A stretch of 12,168 nt of DNA from JBLNBU01 sp050260215 (GTDB taxonomy: Bacteria > Pseudomonadota > Alphaproteobacteria > Rhodospirillales > Magnetospirillaceae), in contig JBLNBU010000225.1 of NCBI GenBank assembly GCA_050260215.1, positions 1 through 12,168 on the forward strand, given 5' to 3'. The stretch's first letter is position 1, and each line of letters opens with the position of its first letter. This document shows, in pieces, positions 5,120 to 12,057 of the stretch. Below the pieces are notes generated by a model. It was given only the letters and a program-made list of their open reading frames with translations, had not been told where the DNA came from and made no database searches. A program made the position numbers and the translations under genes.

Positions 5120-6568
5120 TTGATCGACATCCGGCCGGTCCTGTTCGTCAACGGCTATCTTTTGCTCGTCCTGGCCGCGGCCATGGGCCTGCCCGCCGCC
5201 GTCGACTTTCTGGGGGGCGATCCCGACTGGGAGGTGTTCCTGGCCTCGGGGCTGGTCACCGGCTTCGTCGGCCTGACCCTGGCGTTCGGCGCCCGCCCGG
5301 CGGGACGGCTGGTCCTGGCCACCCGCCAGGCCTTCCTGCTGACGGCGACGGCCTGGATCCTGTCGGCGACCTTCGGCGCCCTGCCCTTCCTGTTCTCGAC
5401 CCTGAACCTGCGCCTTGCCGACGGGGTGTTCGAGGCCATGAGCGGCCTGACCACCACCGGTGCCACCGTCATCGTCGGGCTGGACCACGCGCCACGCGGG
5501 CTGTTGCTGTGGCGGGCCCTGCTGAACTGGCTGGGCGGCGGCGGCATCATCGTCATGGCGGTCTCGGTGCTGCCGCTGCTGCGCATCGGCGGCATGCAGC
5601 TGTTTCGCATGGAGACCTCGGACAAGACCGACCGCATCCGCCCGCGGGTCAGCCAGGTGGCGTCGGCGACCACGGCGGTGTACGGCGCCTTCACCCTGCT
5701 TGCGGCCATCGCCTTCTGGCTGGCGGGGATGAGCAAGTTCGACGCCGTCTGCCACGCCATGGCGGCGGTGTCGACCGGGGGCTTCTCGACCTCGGACGCC
5801 TCGCTGTCCCATTGGGGACCGGCGGCGCAGTGGGTGGCGATGGCGGCCATGCTGGTCGGCGGGTCGACCTTCAGCCTGTACGTGGCCTCGGCCAACCAGG
5901 GCCGCCCGCGCATCCTGGACGACGGCCAGACCCGCTGGTACCTGGCCTTCATCGGCTTCTTCGCCCTGCTGCTGGCCCTGTGGCAGTGGGCGGTCAACGA
6001 CATGGACCCGGGCGCCGCGACCCGGCACGCGCTGTTCAACGTCACCTCGGTGGTCACCACCTCGGGCTTCTATTCCACCGACTACGGCGCCTGGGGCGGC
6101 TTCGCCCAGGTGATGTTCTTCATCCTGTCGTTCATCGGCGGCTGCACCGGCTCGACCGCGGGCGGCATCAAGATCTTCCGCTGGGACGTGCTGTTCGCCA
6201 TGACCGGGGTGCACCTCAAGCGCCTTTTGCATCCGCACGGGGTGTTCCCCATCCCCTACGACCGCCAGCCGCTATCCGAGACGGTGGTGCGCTCGGTGCT
6301 GGGCTTCGTGGTGGTGTATTTCGTCGCCTTCGCGGTGCACGCGGTGGCGCTGACCATGGTCGGGCTCGACTTCGTCACCGCCCTATCGGGCTCGGCGGCG
6401 GCGCTGGCCAACATGGGCCGCGGCCTGGGCGAGGTCATCGGGCCGGCCGGCACCTACAAGCCGCTGCCCGACGCGGCCAAGTGGATCCTGGCCTTCGAAA
6501 TGATGCTGGGCCGCCTGGAGCTGTTCACGGTGATCGTGCTGTTCTCCCGCGGGTTCTGGCGGAGCTGA
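5120..6568 (+). CDS. trkH: TrkH-type K+ transporter subunit, copy 1
   Basis: This 482-aa integral membrane protein of the TrkH/KtrB superfamily has four MPM repeats around a K+ pathway, and family members are normally gated by a cytoplasmic NAD/ATP-binding TrkA. The pore loops are visible: P1 SGLTTTGATV (108-117), P2 AVSTGGFSTSDAS (216-228), P3 SVVTTSGFYSTDYGAW (310-325) followed by GGCTGSTAGGIKIFR (340-354), and P4 LANMGRGLGEVIGP (429-442). Arg465 in MLGRLE corresponds to the conserved Arg of the last helix. P4 normally reads NxGPGLG; here Arg434 replaces the Pro beside the filter glycine. The start is TTG 5120, 9 nt after AGGGGAG (5104-5110), and gives an N-terminus (MIDIRPVL) that matches copy 2. 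Copy 2 begins 7 bp downstream. No trkA lies in the window. Confidence 0.93.
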   Translation: MIDIRPVLFVNGYLLLVLAAAMGLPAAVDFLGGDPDWEVFLASGLVTGFVGLTLAFGARPAGRLVLATRQAFLLTATAWILSATFGALPFLFSTLNLRLADGVFEAMSGLTTTGATVIVGLDHAPRGLLLWRALLNWLGGGGIIVMAVSVLPLLRIGGMQLFRMETSDKTDRIRPRVSQVASATTAVYGAFTLLAAIAFWLAGMSKFDAVCHAMAAVSTGGFSTSDASLSHWGPAAQWVAMAAMLVGGSTFSLYVASANQGRPRILDDGQTRWYLAFIGFFALLLALWQWAVNDMDPGAATRHALFNVTSVVTTSGFYSTDYGAWGGFAQVMFFILSFIGGCTGSTAGGIKIFRWDVLFAMTGVHLKRLLHPHGVFPIPYDRQPLSETVVRSVLGFVVVYFVAFAVHAVALTMVGLDFVTALSGSAAALANMGRGLGEVIGPAGTYKPLPDAAKWILAFEMMLGRLELFTVIVLFSRGFWRS

Positions 6569-6575
6569 CGGCGCC

Positions 6576-8012
6576 ATGATCGACCTCCGCCCCGTGCTCC
6601 ATGCCATCGGCACCCTGCTGGGCCTGCTGGCCGCCGCCATGGTGCTGCCCGCTATGCTGGACCTAGTGGACGGACAGCGCGAATGGCAGGCCTTCGCAGT
6701 GGCGGCGGCGCTCACCATGCTGGTGGGGCTGGCCCTGGTGCTGGGCACCCGGACCGAGCGCCGCCCCCTGACCGTGCGCCAGGCCCATCTGGCCGCCGCC
6801 CTGTGCTTCACCGTGCCGGTGGGCTTTGCCGCCCTGCCGCTGGCCTTCGGGCCGGCCCAGCTGTCGCTGAGCGACGCCGTGTTCGAGGCGGCCAGCGGCC
6901 TGACCACCACCGGCGCCACGGTGCTGCACGGCCTGGACCAGATGCCGCGCGGGCTGCTGCTGTGGCGGGCGCTGCTGAACTGGATGGGCGGCATCGGCGC
7001 CCTGGTGCTGGGCGTGGCGGTCCTGCCCGGCCTGGCGGTCGGCGGCATGCAGACCTTCCGCCTGGAAGGCAGCGGCGGCTTCGACCGTACAGCCAAGGTG
7101 ATCTCGGCGATCATCTCCATCTATGCCGGGATAACCGCGGCCCTGGCGGCGATGCTGTGGCTGGCCGGCCTGAACGGCTTCGACGCCTGGGTGCACGCCA
7201 TGAGCACCATCTCCACCGGCGGCTTCTCGTCCTCGGACGCCTCGGTGGGGCGTTTCGACAACGCCGCGGTCGACGTGATCGTCACCCTGGGCATGATCGT
7301 CGGCGGCATGCCGTTCCTGCTGCTGTTCCGCATTGCCCGCGGGCGGTGGCGCACGGCGGTGCGCGACCAGCAGCTGCACTGGTACCTGGCCCTGCTGCTC
7401 CTGGCGACGGCCGGCATCGCGCTGTGGCTGTCGGTGGCCCGCGGCCTGCCGACGGGTGAGGCGTTGCGCTTCGGCGCCTTCACCGTGGCCTCGGTGATGA
7501 CCGGCACCGGCCTGTTCACCGTCGACTTCGGCGGCTGGGATGGCATGCCGGTGGCGATCTTGTTCTTCCTGGCCTTCGTCGGCGGCTGTGCCGGCTCGAC
7601 GGCGGCGGGCATCCGGGTGTTCCGCTTCCAGTGCCTGTTCGCCAACGCCCTGGTGCAGGTGCGCCGCCTGCTGCGGCCGCACGCGGTCTTGATCCCCACC
7701 TTCAACCGCCGCCCGATCCCCGACGAGGTGCTGGAATCGGTGATGGGCTACCTGTTCGTCTACGCGCTGGCCTTCGCGGTGCTGTCGATGGCGCTGGCCT
7801 TCCTGGGCCTGGACTTCGTCACCGCGGTATCGGGAGCGGCCTCGGCCCTGGCCAACCTGGGGCCCGGCCTGGGCGCCGAGATCGGCCCCGGCGGCAGCTA
7901 TGCCGGGCTGCCCGACGCCGCCAAGTGGCTGCTGTCGGGCGCCATGCTGTTCGGCCGCCTGGAACTGTTCGTCGTCCTGGTGCTGTTCGTGCCCGGCTTC
8001 TGGCGCCAGTAG
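6576..8012 (+). CDS. trkH: TrkH-type K+ transporter subunit, copy 2
   Basis: This 478-aa protein is a full-length second TrkH homologous to the preceding one from end to end (MIDLRPVL start, GFWR end). Its pore loops are P1 SGLTTTGATV (107-116), P2 TISTGGFSSSDAS (211-223), P3 SVMTGTGLFTVDFGGW (306-321) with GGCAGSTAAGIRVFR (336-350), and P4 LANLGPGLGAEIGP (425-438). Arg461 lies in MLFGRLE. P4 is canonical, whereas P3 has Gly310 and Leu313 where copy 1 and most relatives have Thr and Phe. The copies differ widely except in the pore loops and the RGLLLWRALLNW segment, so the duplication is old. ATG 6576 is 7 bp after copy 1's TGA, with GGAG (6561-6564) as a distant ribosome-binding site, so coupled translation is likely. 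It converges with the ArsC-like gene, 4 bp apart. Confidence 0.93.
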   Translation: MIDLRPVLHAIGTLLGLLAAAMVLPAMLDLVDGQREWQAFAVAAALTMLVGLALVLGTRTERRPLTVRQAHLAAALCFTVPVGFAALPLAFGPAQLSLSDAVFEAASGLTTTGATVLHGLDQMPRGLLLWRALLNWMGGIGALVLGVAVLPGLAVGGMQTFRLEGSGGFDRTAKVISAIISIYAGITAALAAMLWLAGLNGFDAWVHAMSTISTGGFSSSDASVGRFDNAAVDVIVTLGMIVGGMPFLLLFRIARGRWRTAVRDQQLHWYLALLLLATAGIALWLSVARGLPTGEALRFGAFTVASVMTGTGLFTVDFGGWDGMPVAILFFLAFVGGCAGSTAAGIRVFRFQCLFANALVQVRRLLRPHAVLIPTFNRRPIPDEVLESVMGYLFVYALAFAVLSMALAFLGLDFVTAVSGAASALANLGPGLGAEIGPGGSYAGLPDAAKWLLSGAMLFGRLELFVVLVLFVPGFWRQ

Positions 8013-8016
8013 CGCG

Positions 8017-8361
8017 TCAAAGGATGTCGAGCACGCTTTCCGGCGGACGGCCCAGCGCCGCCTTGCCGCCCTTGACCACGATGGGGCGCTCGATCACCGC
8101 GGGGTTGTCCACCATGGCGCGGATCAGCGCGGCGTCGTCGAGCTTGTCGGCGTCGATGCCCGCCTCGGCAGCCTCCTTGCGGCGCAAGATGTCGTGCGGC
8201 CGTTTGCCCAGCAGCGCCAGGATGCGGGCCAGTTCGGCGGCATCGGGCGGGGTCTTCAGGTACTCGACCACGGTGGGCTTCAGCCCGCGGGCCTCGACCA
8301 GGGCCAACGTCTCGCGCGATTTGCTGCAGCGCGGATTGTGGTAAATGGTGCAGTCCGACAT
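8017..8361 (-). CDS. arsC: ArsC-family (YfgD-like) reductase
   Basis: This is a 114-aa thioredoxin-fold ArsC-family protein. The nucleophile Cys12 sits in YHNPRCSKSRETL (7-19). Arginines equivalent to the oxyanion-binding set of ArsC can be placed at Arg60, Arg92 (NPAVIERPIVV, 86-96) and Arg105 (ALGRPPESVLDIL). The length and the C-terminal GRPPESVLDIL match E. coli YfgD (119 aa) more closely than plasmid-type ArsC (about 141 aa). True arsenate reduction, with glutathione and glutaredoxin, is therefore plausible but not certain, and no arsR, arsB or acr3 is adjacent. ATG 8361 follows a G-rich run, with AGG 3 nt before it. The start is 64 bp from the divergent MscS gene, and the stop lies 4 bp from the stop of trkH copy 2. 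Confidence 0.9.
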   Translation of the reverse strand: MSDCTIYHNPRCSKSRETLALVEARGLKPTVVEYLKTPPDAAELARILALLGKRPHDILRRKEAAEAGIDADKLDDAALIRAMVDNPAVIERPIVVKGGKAALGRPPESVLDIL

Positions 8362-8425
8362 TGCCTAACCCCCCGATTGCCTCGCCGCATTGCGGTCACA
8401 GTCGGATGCTATCAGCCGAGCCGCC

Positions 8426-10570
8426 ATGACCGAACATCTTCTTCGCCGCCTGTCCGCCATCCTGATCGCCGTCCTGCTGCTGGCGCCGGCGCTGCCGGCC
8501 GCCGCCCAGCCTGCGCCGGCCAGGGACGGCCTCGAGATCGAAAAGCTGGTCTCGACCCTGAAGGACGACAAGGCCCGCGACCAGCTGGTCCGGCAGCTGG
8601 AAACCCTGCTGGAGGCCCGCCGCGCCGCCAAGGCGGCCGAGGACGACACCTTGCTGGGCCAGTTGTCCCAGCGGCTCGACGATTTCGGCGACCAGGTGAT
8701 GGCGGCGCTGTCGGCCCTGGCCGACGTGCCCCGCCTGGTGGACTGGACCGTCGGCCAACTGGCCGATGAACTGGTGCGCAAGCACTGGGGCGAGGTGCTG
8801 GCCCGCCTGGCCGGGGTGCTGGGCGCGGCGGTGGCCGCCGACCAGCTGCTGGTGGCCCTGGTGGTGCGCGCCCGCCGGCGCTCGCCGCCCACGCCCAAGC
8901 CGTCGCCGCTGGCCCGCGTGGTCGGCGCGGTGTTGCGCGGGCTGGTCGACCTGGGCCCGATCCTTGCCGCCGCCGGTGCCGCCTTCGGCAGTGCCGGAGC
9001 CATGGGCCTGGCCGGCAACGAGCGCATGGCCGCCACCTTGCTGGTCGGCGCCTTCGCCGCGGTGCGCACGGTCATGGTGGCGGCCCGCCTGCTGGCGTCG
9101 CCGCGGCTGCCGGCGCTCAGGCTGATTCCCGTCGATGACGAGACCGCCGAATACCTGGTGATCTGGGTGCGCCGCCTGGCCGGCGTCGGCGTTTTCGGCT
9201 GGTTCGCCGCCGAGGCGGCACGCCGCCTAGGCCTGCCGGCCGGCGTGCACCTGATGGGGCTGCACGCGCTGGGACTGGTGATCGCCGCCATGCTGGTGAT
9301 CTTCATCGCCCAGAACCGCCGCACCGTGGCCGAGCGGCTGCGCGACACCTCGGAGCGTCCGCTGCTGGGCGGCCGCGTCCAGGCGCTGACCCTGCGGCTG
9401 GCCGATGTCTGGCACGTGCTGGCCATCGCCTATGTGGCGGCGGTCTATTCGGTATGGGCGCTGGGCATCAAGGGCGGCTTCGAGTTCATGCTGCGCGCCA
9501 CCGTGCTGACGGTGGTCATCCTGGCCCTGGCGGGGGCGGTCTCGGCGCTGCTCGCCCGCGCGGTCGACCGCGGCTTCGCCATCAGCCAGGAGGCCCGCGA
9601 CCGCTTCCCGCTGCTCGAGGCGCGCGCCAACCGCTACCTGCCCATCCTTCACCTGATCCTGCGCGGCGCCGTCAGCGTCATCACCGTGGTGGCCCTGGCG
9701 CAAAGCTGGGGCCTGGACATCCTGGGCCTGCTGGCCACCGATGCGGGCAGGCGCGCGCTGGGCTCGGCCATCAGCATCGCCGTGGTGCTGGTGGCGGCGC
9801 TGGTGGTGTGGGAGCTGGTCCACGGCGCCGTCGAGCGCTATCTGTCGGCGGCCGACGTACAGCGCTCGGCCCGTGTCCGCACCCTGCTGCCCCTGGTGCG
9901 CAACGCGGTGTTCCTGGTCCTGCTGGCCATGGTCACCCTGATCGTGCTGTCCGAACTGGGCGTCAACATCGCGCCGCTGCTGGCCGGCGCCGGCGTGGTC
10001 GGCATCGCCATCGGCTTCGGCTCGCAGAAACTGGTCCAGGACATCATCACCGGCGCCTTCATCCTGTTCGAGGACACCATTGCCGTCGGCGACGTGGTCA
10101 AGCTGGGCGGCGACCACGCCGGCGCGGTCGAGGCCATGTCCATCCGCGCCATCCGCCTGCGCGACGCCCAGGGCAGCGTGCACACCATCCCGTTCAGCTC
10201 GGTCAGCACCGTGGTCAACCTGACCAAGGGCTTCAACTATGCGGTATTCGACGTGGGCGTCGCCTACCGCGAGGACACCGACCGCGTCGCCGAGGCCATG
10301 ACCGCCGTCGGCACCGAGATGCGCACCGAGGACCGCTGGCGGGCGGCCATGGTCGAGCCCCTGGAGGTGCTGGGGGTCGAGCGTTTCGAGGCGTCGAGCG
10401 TGGTGGTGCGTGCCCGGGTCAAGACGGCGCCGCCGGACAAGTGGACGGTGGCGCGCGAATTCAACCGGCGCATCAAGAAGCGCTTCGACGAGCTGGGCAT
10501 CGAGATGCCCTTCCCCCAGACCACCGTGTGGTTCGGCGAGGGCAAGGGGCCGGCGGCGCTAGTCGAGTAG
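8426..10570 (+). CDS. Large MscS-family mechanosensitive channel (YbiO-type)
   Basis: This 714-aa inner-membrane channel is much larger than MscS (286 aa) and similar in size to E. coli YbiO (741 aa). Residues 1-28 form a signal peptide (LAPALPAAAQ). An acidic, probably helical periplasmic region follows (about 35-120, with DKARDQLVRQLETLLEARRA). Then come multiple hydrophobic helices (about 125-150, 165-225, 245-295, 325-345, 355-380, 405-435, 445-468, 490-510). The pore-lining TM3 is unmistakable: LLAGAGVVGIAIGFGSQKLV (518-537), then QDIITGAFILFEDTIAVGD (538-556). The beta domain contains RAIRLRDAQGSVHTIPF (574-590) and STVVNLTK, and a C-terminal alpha-beta domain ends near 700. Members open under membrane tension to release solutes. 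ATG 8426 was preferred to 8390 because the signal peptide then starts correctly. Its 3' end overlaps recX by 12 bp. The tandem trkH genes lie nearby. Confidence 0.93.
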   Translation: MTEHLLRRLSAILIAVLLLAPALPAAAQPAPARDGLEIEKLVSTLKDDKARDQLVRQLETLLEARRAAKAAEDDTLLGQLSQRLDDFGDQVMAALSALADVPRLVDWTVGQLADELVRKHWGEVLARLAGVLGAAVAADQLLVALVVRARRRSPPTPKPSPLARVVGAVLRGLVDLGPILAAAGAAFGSAGAMGLAGNERMAATLLVGAFAAVRTVMVAARLLASPRLPALRLIPVDDETAEYLVIWVRRLAGVGVFGWFAAEAARRLGLPAGVHLMGLHALGLVIAAMLVIFIAQNRRTVAERLRDTSERPLLGGRVQALTLRLADVWHVLAIAYVAAVYSVWALGIKGGFEFMLRATVLTVVILALAGAVSALLARAVDRGFAISQEARDRFPLLEARANRYLPILHLILRGAVSVITVVALAQSWGLDILGLLATDAGRRALGSAISIAVVLVAALVVWELVHGAVERYLSAADVQRSARVRTLLPLVRNAVFLVLLAMVTLIVLSELGVNIAPLLAGAGVVGIAIGFGSQKLVQDIITGAFILFEDTIAVGDVVKLGGDHAGAVEAMSIRAIRLRDAQGSVHTIPFSSVSTVVNLTKGFNYAVFDVGVAYREDTDRVAEAMTAVGTEMRTEDRWRAAMVEPLEVLGVERFEASSVVVRARVKTAPPDKWTVAREFNRRIKKRFDELGIEMPFPQTTVWFGEGKGPAALVE

Positions 10571-11095
10571 CGCCTCGCCGTCTTCCGCCTCGATCACCTG
10601 GCGTACCACGTCCCACGAAAAACCCGCCCGCGCCAGGGTGGCGGCGTCCTTGTCGCGGAAGTCTGCGCGGGTCTCGGGCGGGCGGAAGGGACCCAGGCGG
10701 CGGCGGCGGGCCAGGTTGACAGCGGCGGCCAGGTCGGGCTCGTCGGTGTCGATGGCGGCCAGGCCGGCGGCGGTGGCCTCGGCGTCGACGCCCTTGGCGG
10801 CCAGGCGGGCACGGATCATGCGGGCAGAGGTGCCGCGGCGGTGCAGGCTGGCCGCCTTCATCTCGGCGAAGCGGGCGTCGTCCACATAGCCCAGCCCGGC
10901 CAGCTTGGCCATCACCGCGTCGACCATGGCGGCAGCCTGCTCGCGCTCGCCGCCCCAATGGGCCAGCGAGCGATCGACCTTGCGCATCAGCACACGCCTC
11001 AGGTTGGCCCTGGACGAGGCGAAGCGTTCGAGATAATGCAGCGCGGCATTCTCGATGTAGGATGGTGTGATCCGGGGCGGTGCCTTGGCGGTCAT
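10559..11095 (-). CDS. recX: RecX family regulatory protein
   Basis: This 178-aa protein of the RecX family modulates RecA filament growth and activity in recombination and SOS. The body is built of three-helix RecX repeats. Visible landmarks are YIENAALHYLERFASSRANL (13-32), the conserved LGYVDDARFAEMKA (68-81) followed by RGTSARMIRARLAAKGV (87-103), and the third repeat NLARRRRLG...DFRDKDAATLARAGFSWDVVRQVI (127-168). ATG 11095 is the only sensible start; the open frame continues upstream but there it is antisense to the permease gene. No good Shine-Dalgarno sequence precedes it. recA is not adjacent, unlike in many bacteria. The start codon lies 15 bp from the divergent permease ATG, and the stop overlaps the mscS-like gene by 12 bp. 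Confidence 0.9.
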   Translation of the reverse strand: MTAKAPPRITPSYIENAALHYLERFASSRANLRRVLMRKVDRSLAHWGGEREQAAAMVDAVMAKLAGLGYVDDARFAEMKAASLHRRGTSARMIRARLAAKGVDAEATAAGLAAIDTDEPDLAAAVNLARRRRLGPFRPPETRADFRDKDAATLARAGFSWDVVRQVIEAEDGEALLD

Positions 11096-11110
11096 GGGAG
11101 TGAGCTTAAC
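11096..11110. promoter_or_regulatory. Very short divergent junction recX / ABC permease
   Basis: Only 15 bp separate the two divergent ATG codons. The plus strand carries GGGAG (11096-11100), 10 nt before ATG 11111. A plus-strand promoter-like pair TTGGCG (11085-11090) and TAACAT (11107-11112), spaced 16 bp, runs into the permease ATG. If used, it would favour the alternative ATG at 11123. Promoters for both genes must lie inside each other's coding sequence or in this gap. Confidence 0.35.
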
Positions 11111-11914
11111 ATGAGCGAGGCGATGTTCATCCAACCCCGCAGCTATGGCCCCATCAACTGGCTGGGCACCTGGACCCTGCTGATGAAGGAGGTGCGCCGC
11201 TTCCTCAAGGTCTATTTCCAGACCATCATCGCCCCGGTGGTGACCACGCTGCTGTTCCTGGCGGTGTTCGCGCTGGCGCTGGGCCGCGTCGCCGCCGAGG
11301 TCAAGGGGGTGCCGTTCATCGAGTTCCTGGCGCCGGGCCTGATCATGATGGCCATGGTGCAGAACGCGTTCGCCAACACCTCGTCGTCCATCATCATCGC
11401 CAAGGTCCAGGGCAACATCGTCGACATGCTGATGCCGCCCTTGTCGGCGGGCGAGCAGACGGTGGCAGTGGCGCTGGGCGGCGTCGCCCGTGGGGTGGCG
11501 GTGGGGCTGGCGGTGACCGCGGCCATGGCGGTGTTCGTTCCCGTCCACGTCCACAGCCTGGCCTTGGTGGCCTACCACGCGGTGATGGGGTCGCTGATGC
11601 TGTCCCTGCTGGGCATGGTGGGCGGCATCTGGGCCGACAAGTTCGACCACATGGCGGCGGTGACCAACTTCATCGTCACGCCGCTGTCGTTCCTGTCGGG
11701 CACCTTCTATTCCATCGAGCGCCTGCCCGAGGGCTTTCACGCCTTCGCCCTGGCCAACCCGTTCTTCTATATGATCGACGGCTTCCGCTACGGCTTCATC
11801 GGCCAATCGGACGGCTCGGTGGCCGTGGGCGTCATCCTGGTCGCCGCCGCCGACCTGGCCCTGCTGACCGCCACCTGGCGCATGCTGGCGACGGGCTACA
11901 AGCTCAAGGCGTAA
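11111..11914 (+). CDS. ABC-2 type transporter permease (YadH-like)
   Basis: This 267-aa inner-membrane permease of the ABC-2 family has about six TM segments. It resembles E. coli YadH throughout: FIEFLAPGLIMMAMVQNAFA (about 71-90) and IAKVQGNIVDMLMPPLSAGE (about 96-115) match the equivalent YadH region. The C-terminal hallmark TPLSFLSGTFYSIERLPEGF (about 194-213), continuing NPFFYMIDGFRYGFIG (about 217-232), is typical of NodJ/DrrB/YadH permeases. The substrate is unknown; relatives export polysaccharides, drugs or lipids. ATG 11111 is chosen with GGGAG 10 nt upstream; ATG 11123 is an alternative. The frame stays open leftwards to 10841, but that stretch is antisense to recX. No ATPase gene is adjacent: recX lies on one side and an independently promoted gene on the other. 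Confidence 0.9.
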   Translation: MSEAMFIQPRSYGPINWLGTWTLLMKEVRRFLKVYFQTIIAPVVTTLLFLAVFALALGRVAAEVKGVPFIEFLAPGLIMMAMVQNAFANTSSSIIIAKVQGNIVDMLMPPLSAGEQTVAVALGGVARGVAVGLAVTAAMAVFVPVHVHSLALVAYHAVMGSLMLSLLGMVGGIWADKFDHMAAVTNFIVTPLSFLSGTFYSIERLPEGFHAFALANPFFYMIDGFRYGFIGQSDGSVAVGVILVAAADLALLTATWRMLATGYKLKA

Positions 11915-11939
11915 GCGTCCCGTCGCGCCGCTGCCACCT

Positions 11940-11954
11940 AGCCGGATCCCGGCT
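11940..11954 (+). other. Hairpin downstream of the ABC permease gene
   Basis: AGCCGG (11940-11945) and CCGGCT (11949-11954) form a perfect 6-bp stem with the 3-nt loop ATC, 25 bp after the permease stop. It lacks a U-tract, so it could be a Rho-assisted terminator or a 3'-end stabiliser rather than a standard intrinsic terminator. Confidence 0.3.
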
Positions 11955-11963
11955 GTGTCGATG

Positions 11964-11994
11964 GCGCCGCGAGTGCCGCCAGGGGGAGCGGCGC
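11964..11994 (+). other. Second hairpin in the permease/argD gap
   Basis: GCGCCGC (11964-11970) and GCGGCGC (11988-11994) form a perfect 7-bp stem with a 17-nt loop. It lies after the first hairpin and before the promoter at 12029, also without a U-tract. Together the two hairpins may insulate the next gene. Confidence 0.25.
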
Positions 11995-12028
11995 GCACGG
12001 GCCGATCCCTTCCAGATGGCGCACAAGG

Positions 12029-12057
12029 TTGACATCCTTCGAAATTCCTTGGATATT
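12029..12057 (+). promoter_or_regulatory. Sigma70 promoter for the argD-like gene
   Basis: A perfect -35 TTGACA (12029-12034) is followed after exactly 17 bp by GATATT (12052-12057, 4/6 to the -10 consensus), in the only AT-rich patch of this gap. Initiation near 12064 would give a leader of about 80 nt to the GTG at 12143. This is the best sigma70-type promoter in the window. Confidence 0.55.

Noticed and set aside
5054..6238. 394-codon minus-strand open frame opposite trkH copy 1
   Set aside because: Composition is Gln/His/Arg/Gly-rich low-complexity typical of antisense shadows in GC-rich genes; the opposite strand encodes an unambiguous TrkH.
10841..11110. Upstream extension of the permease frame to 10841
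   Set aside because: It is antisense to recX; YadH homology starts after 11111 and a ribosome-binding site exists there.
11096..11998. Upstream extension of the recX frame giving a 479-aa protein
   Set aside because: The extension is antisense to a well-supported ABC permease and has shadow composition; RecX homology begins near the ATG at 11095.
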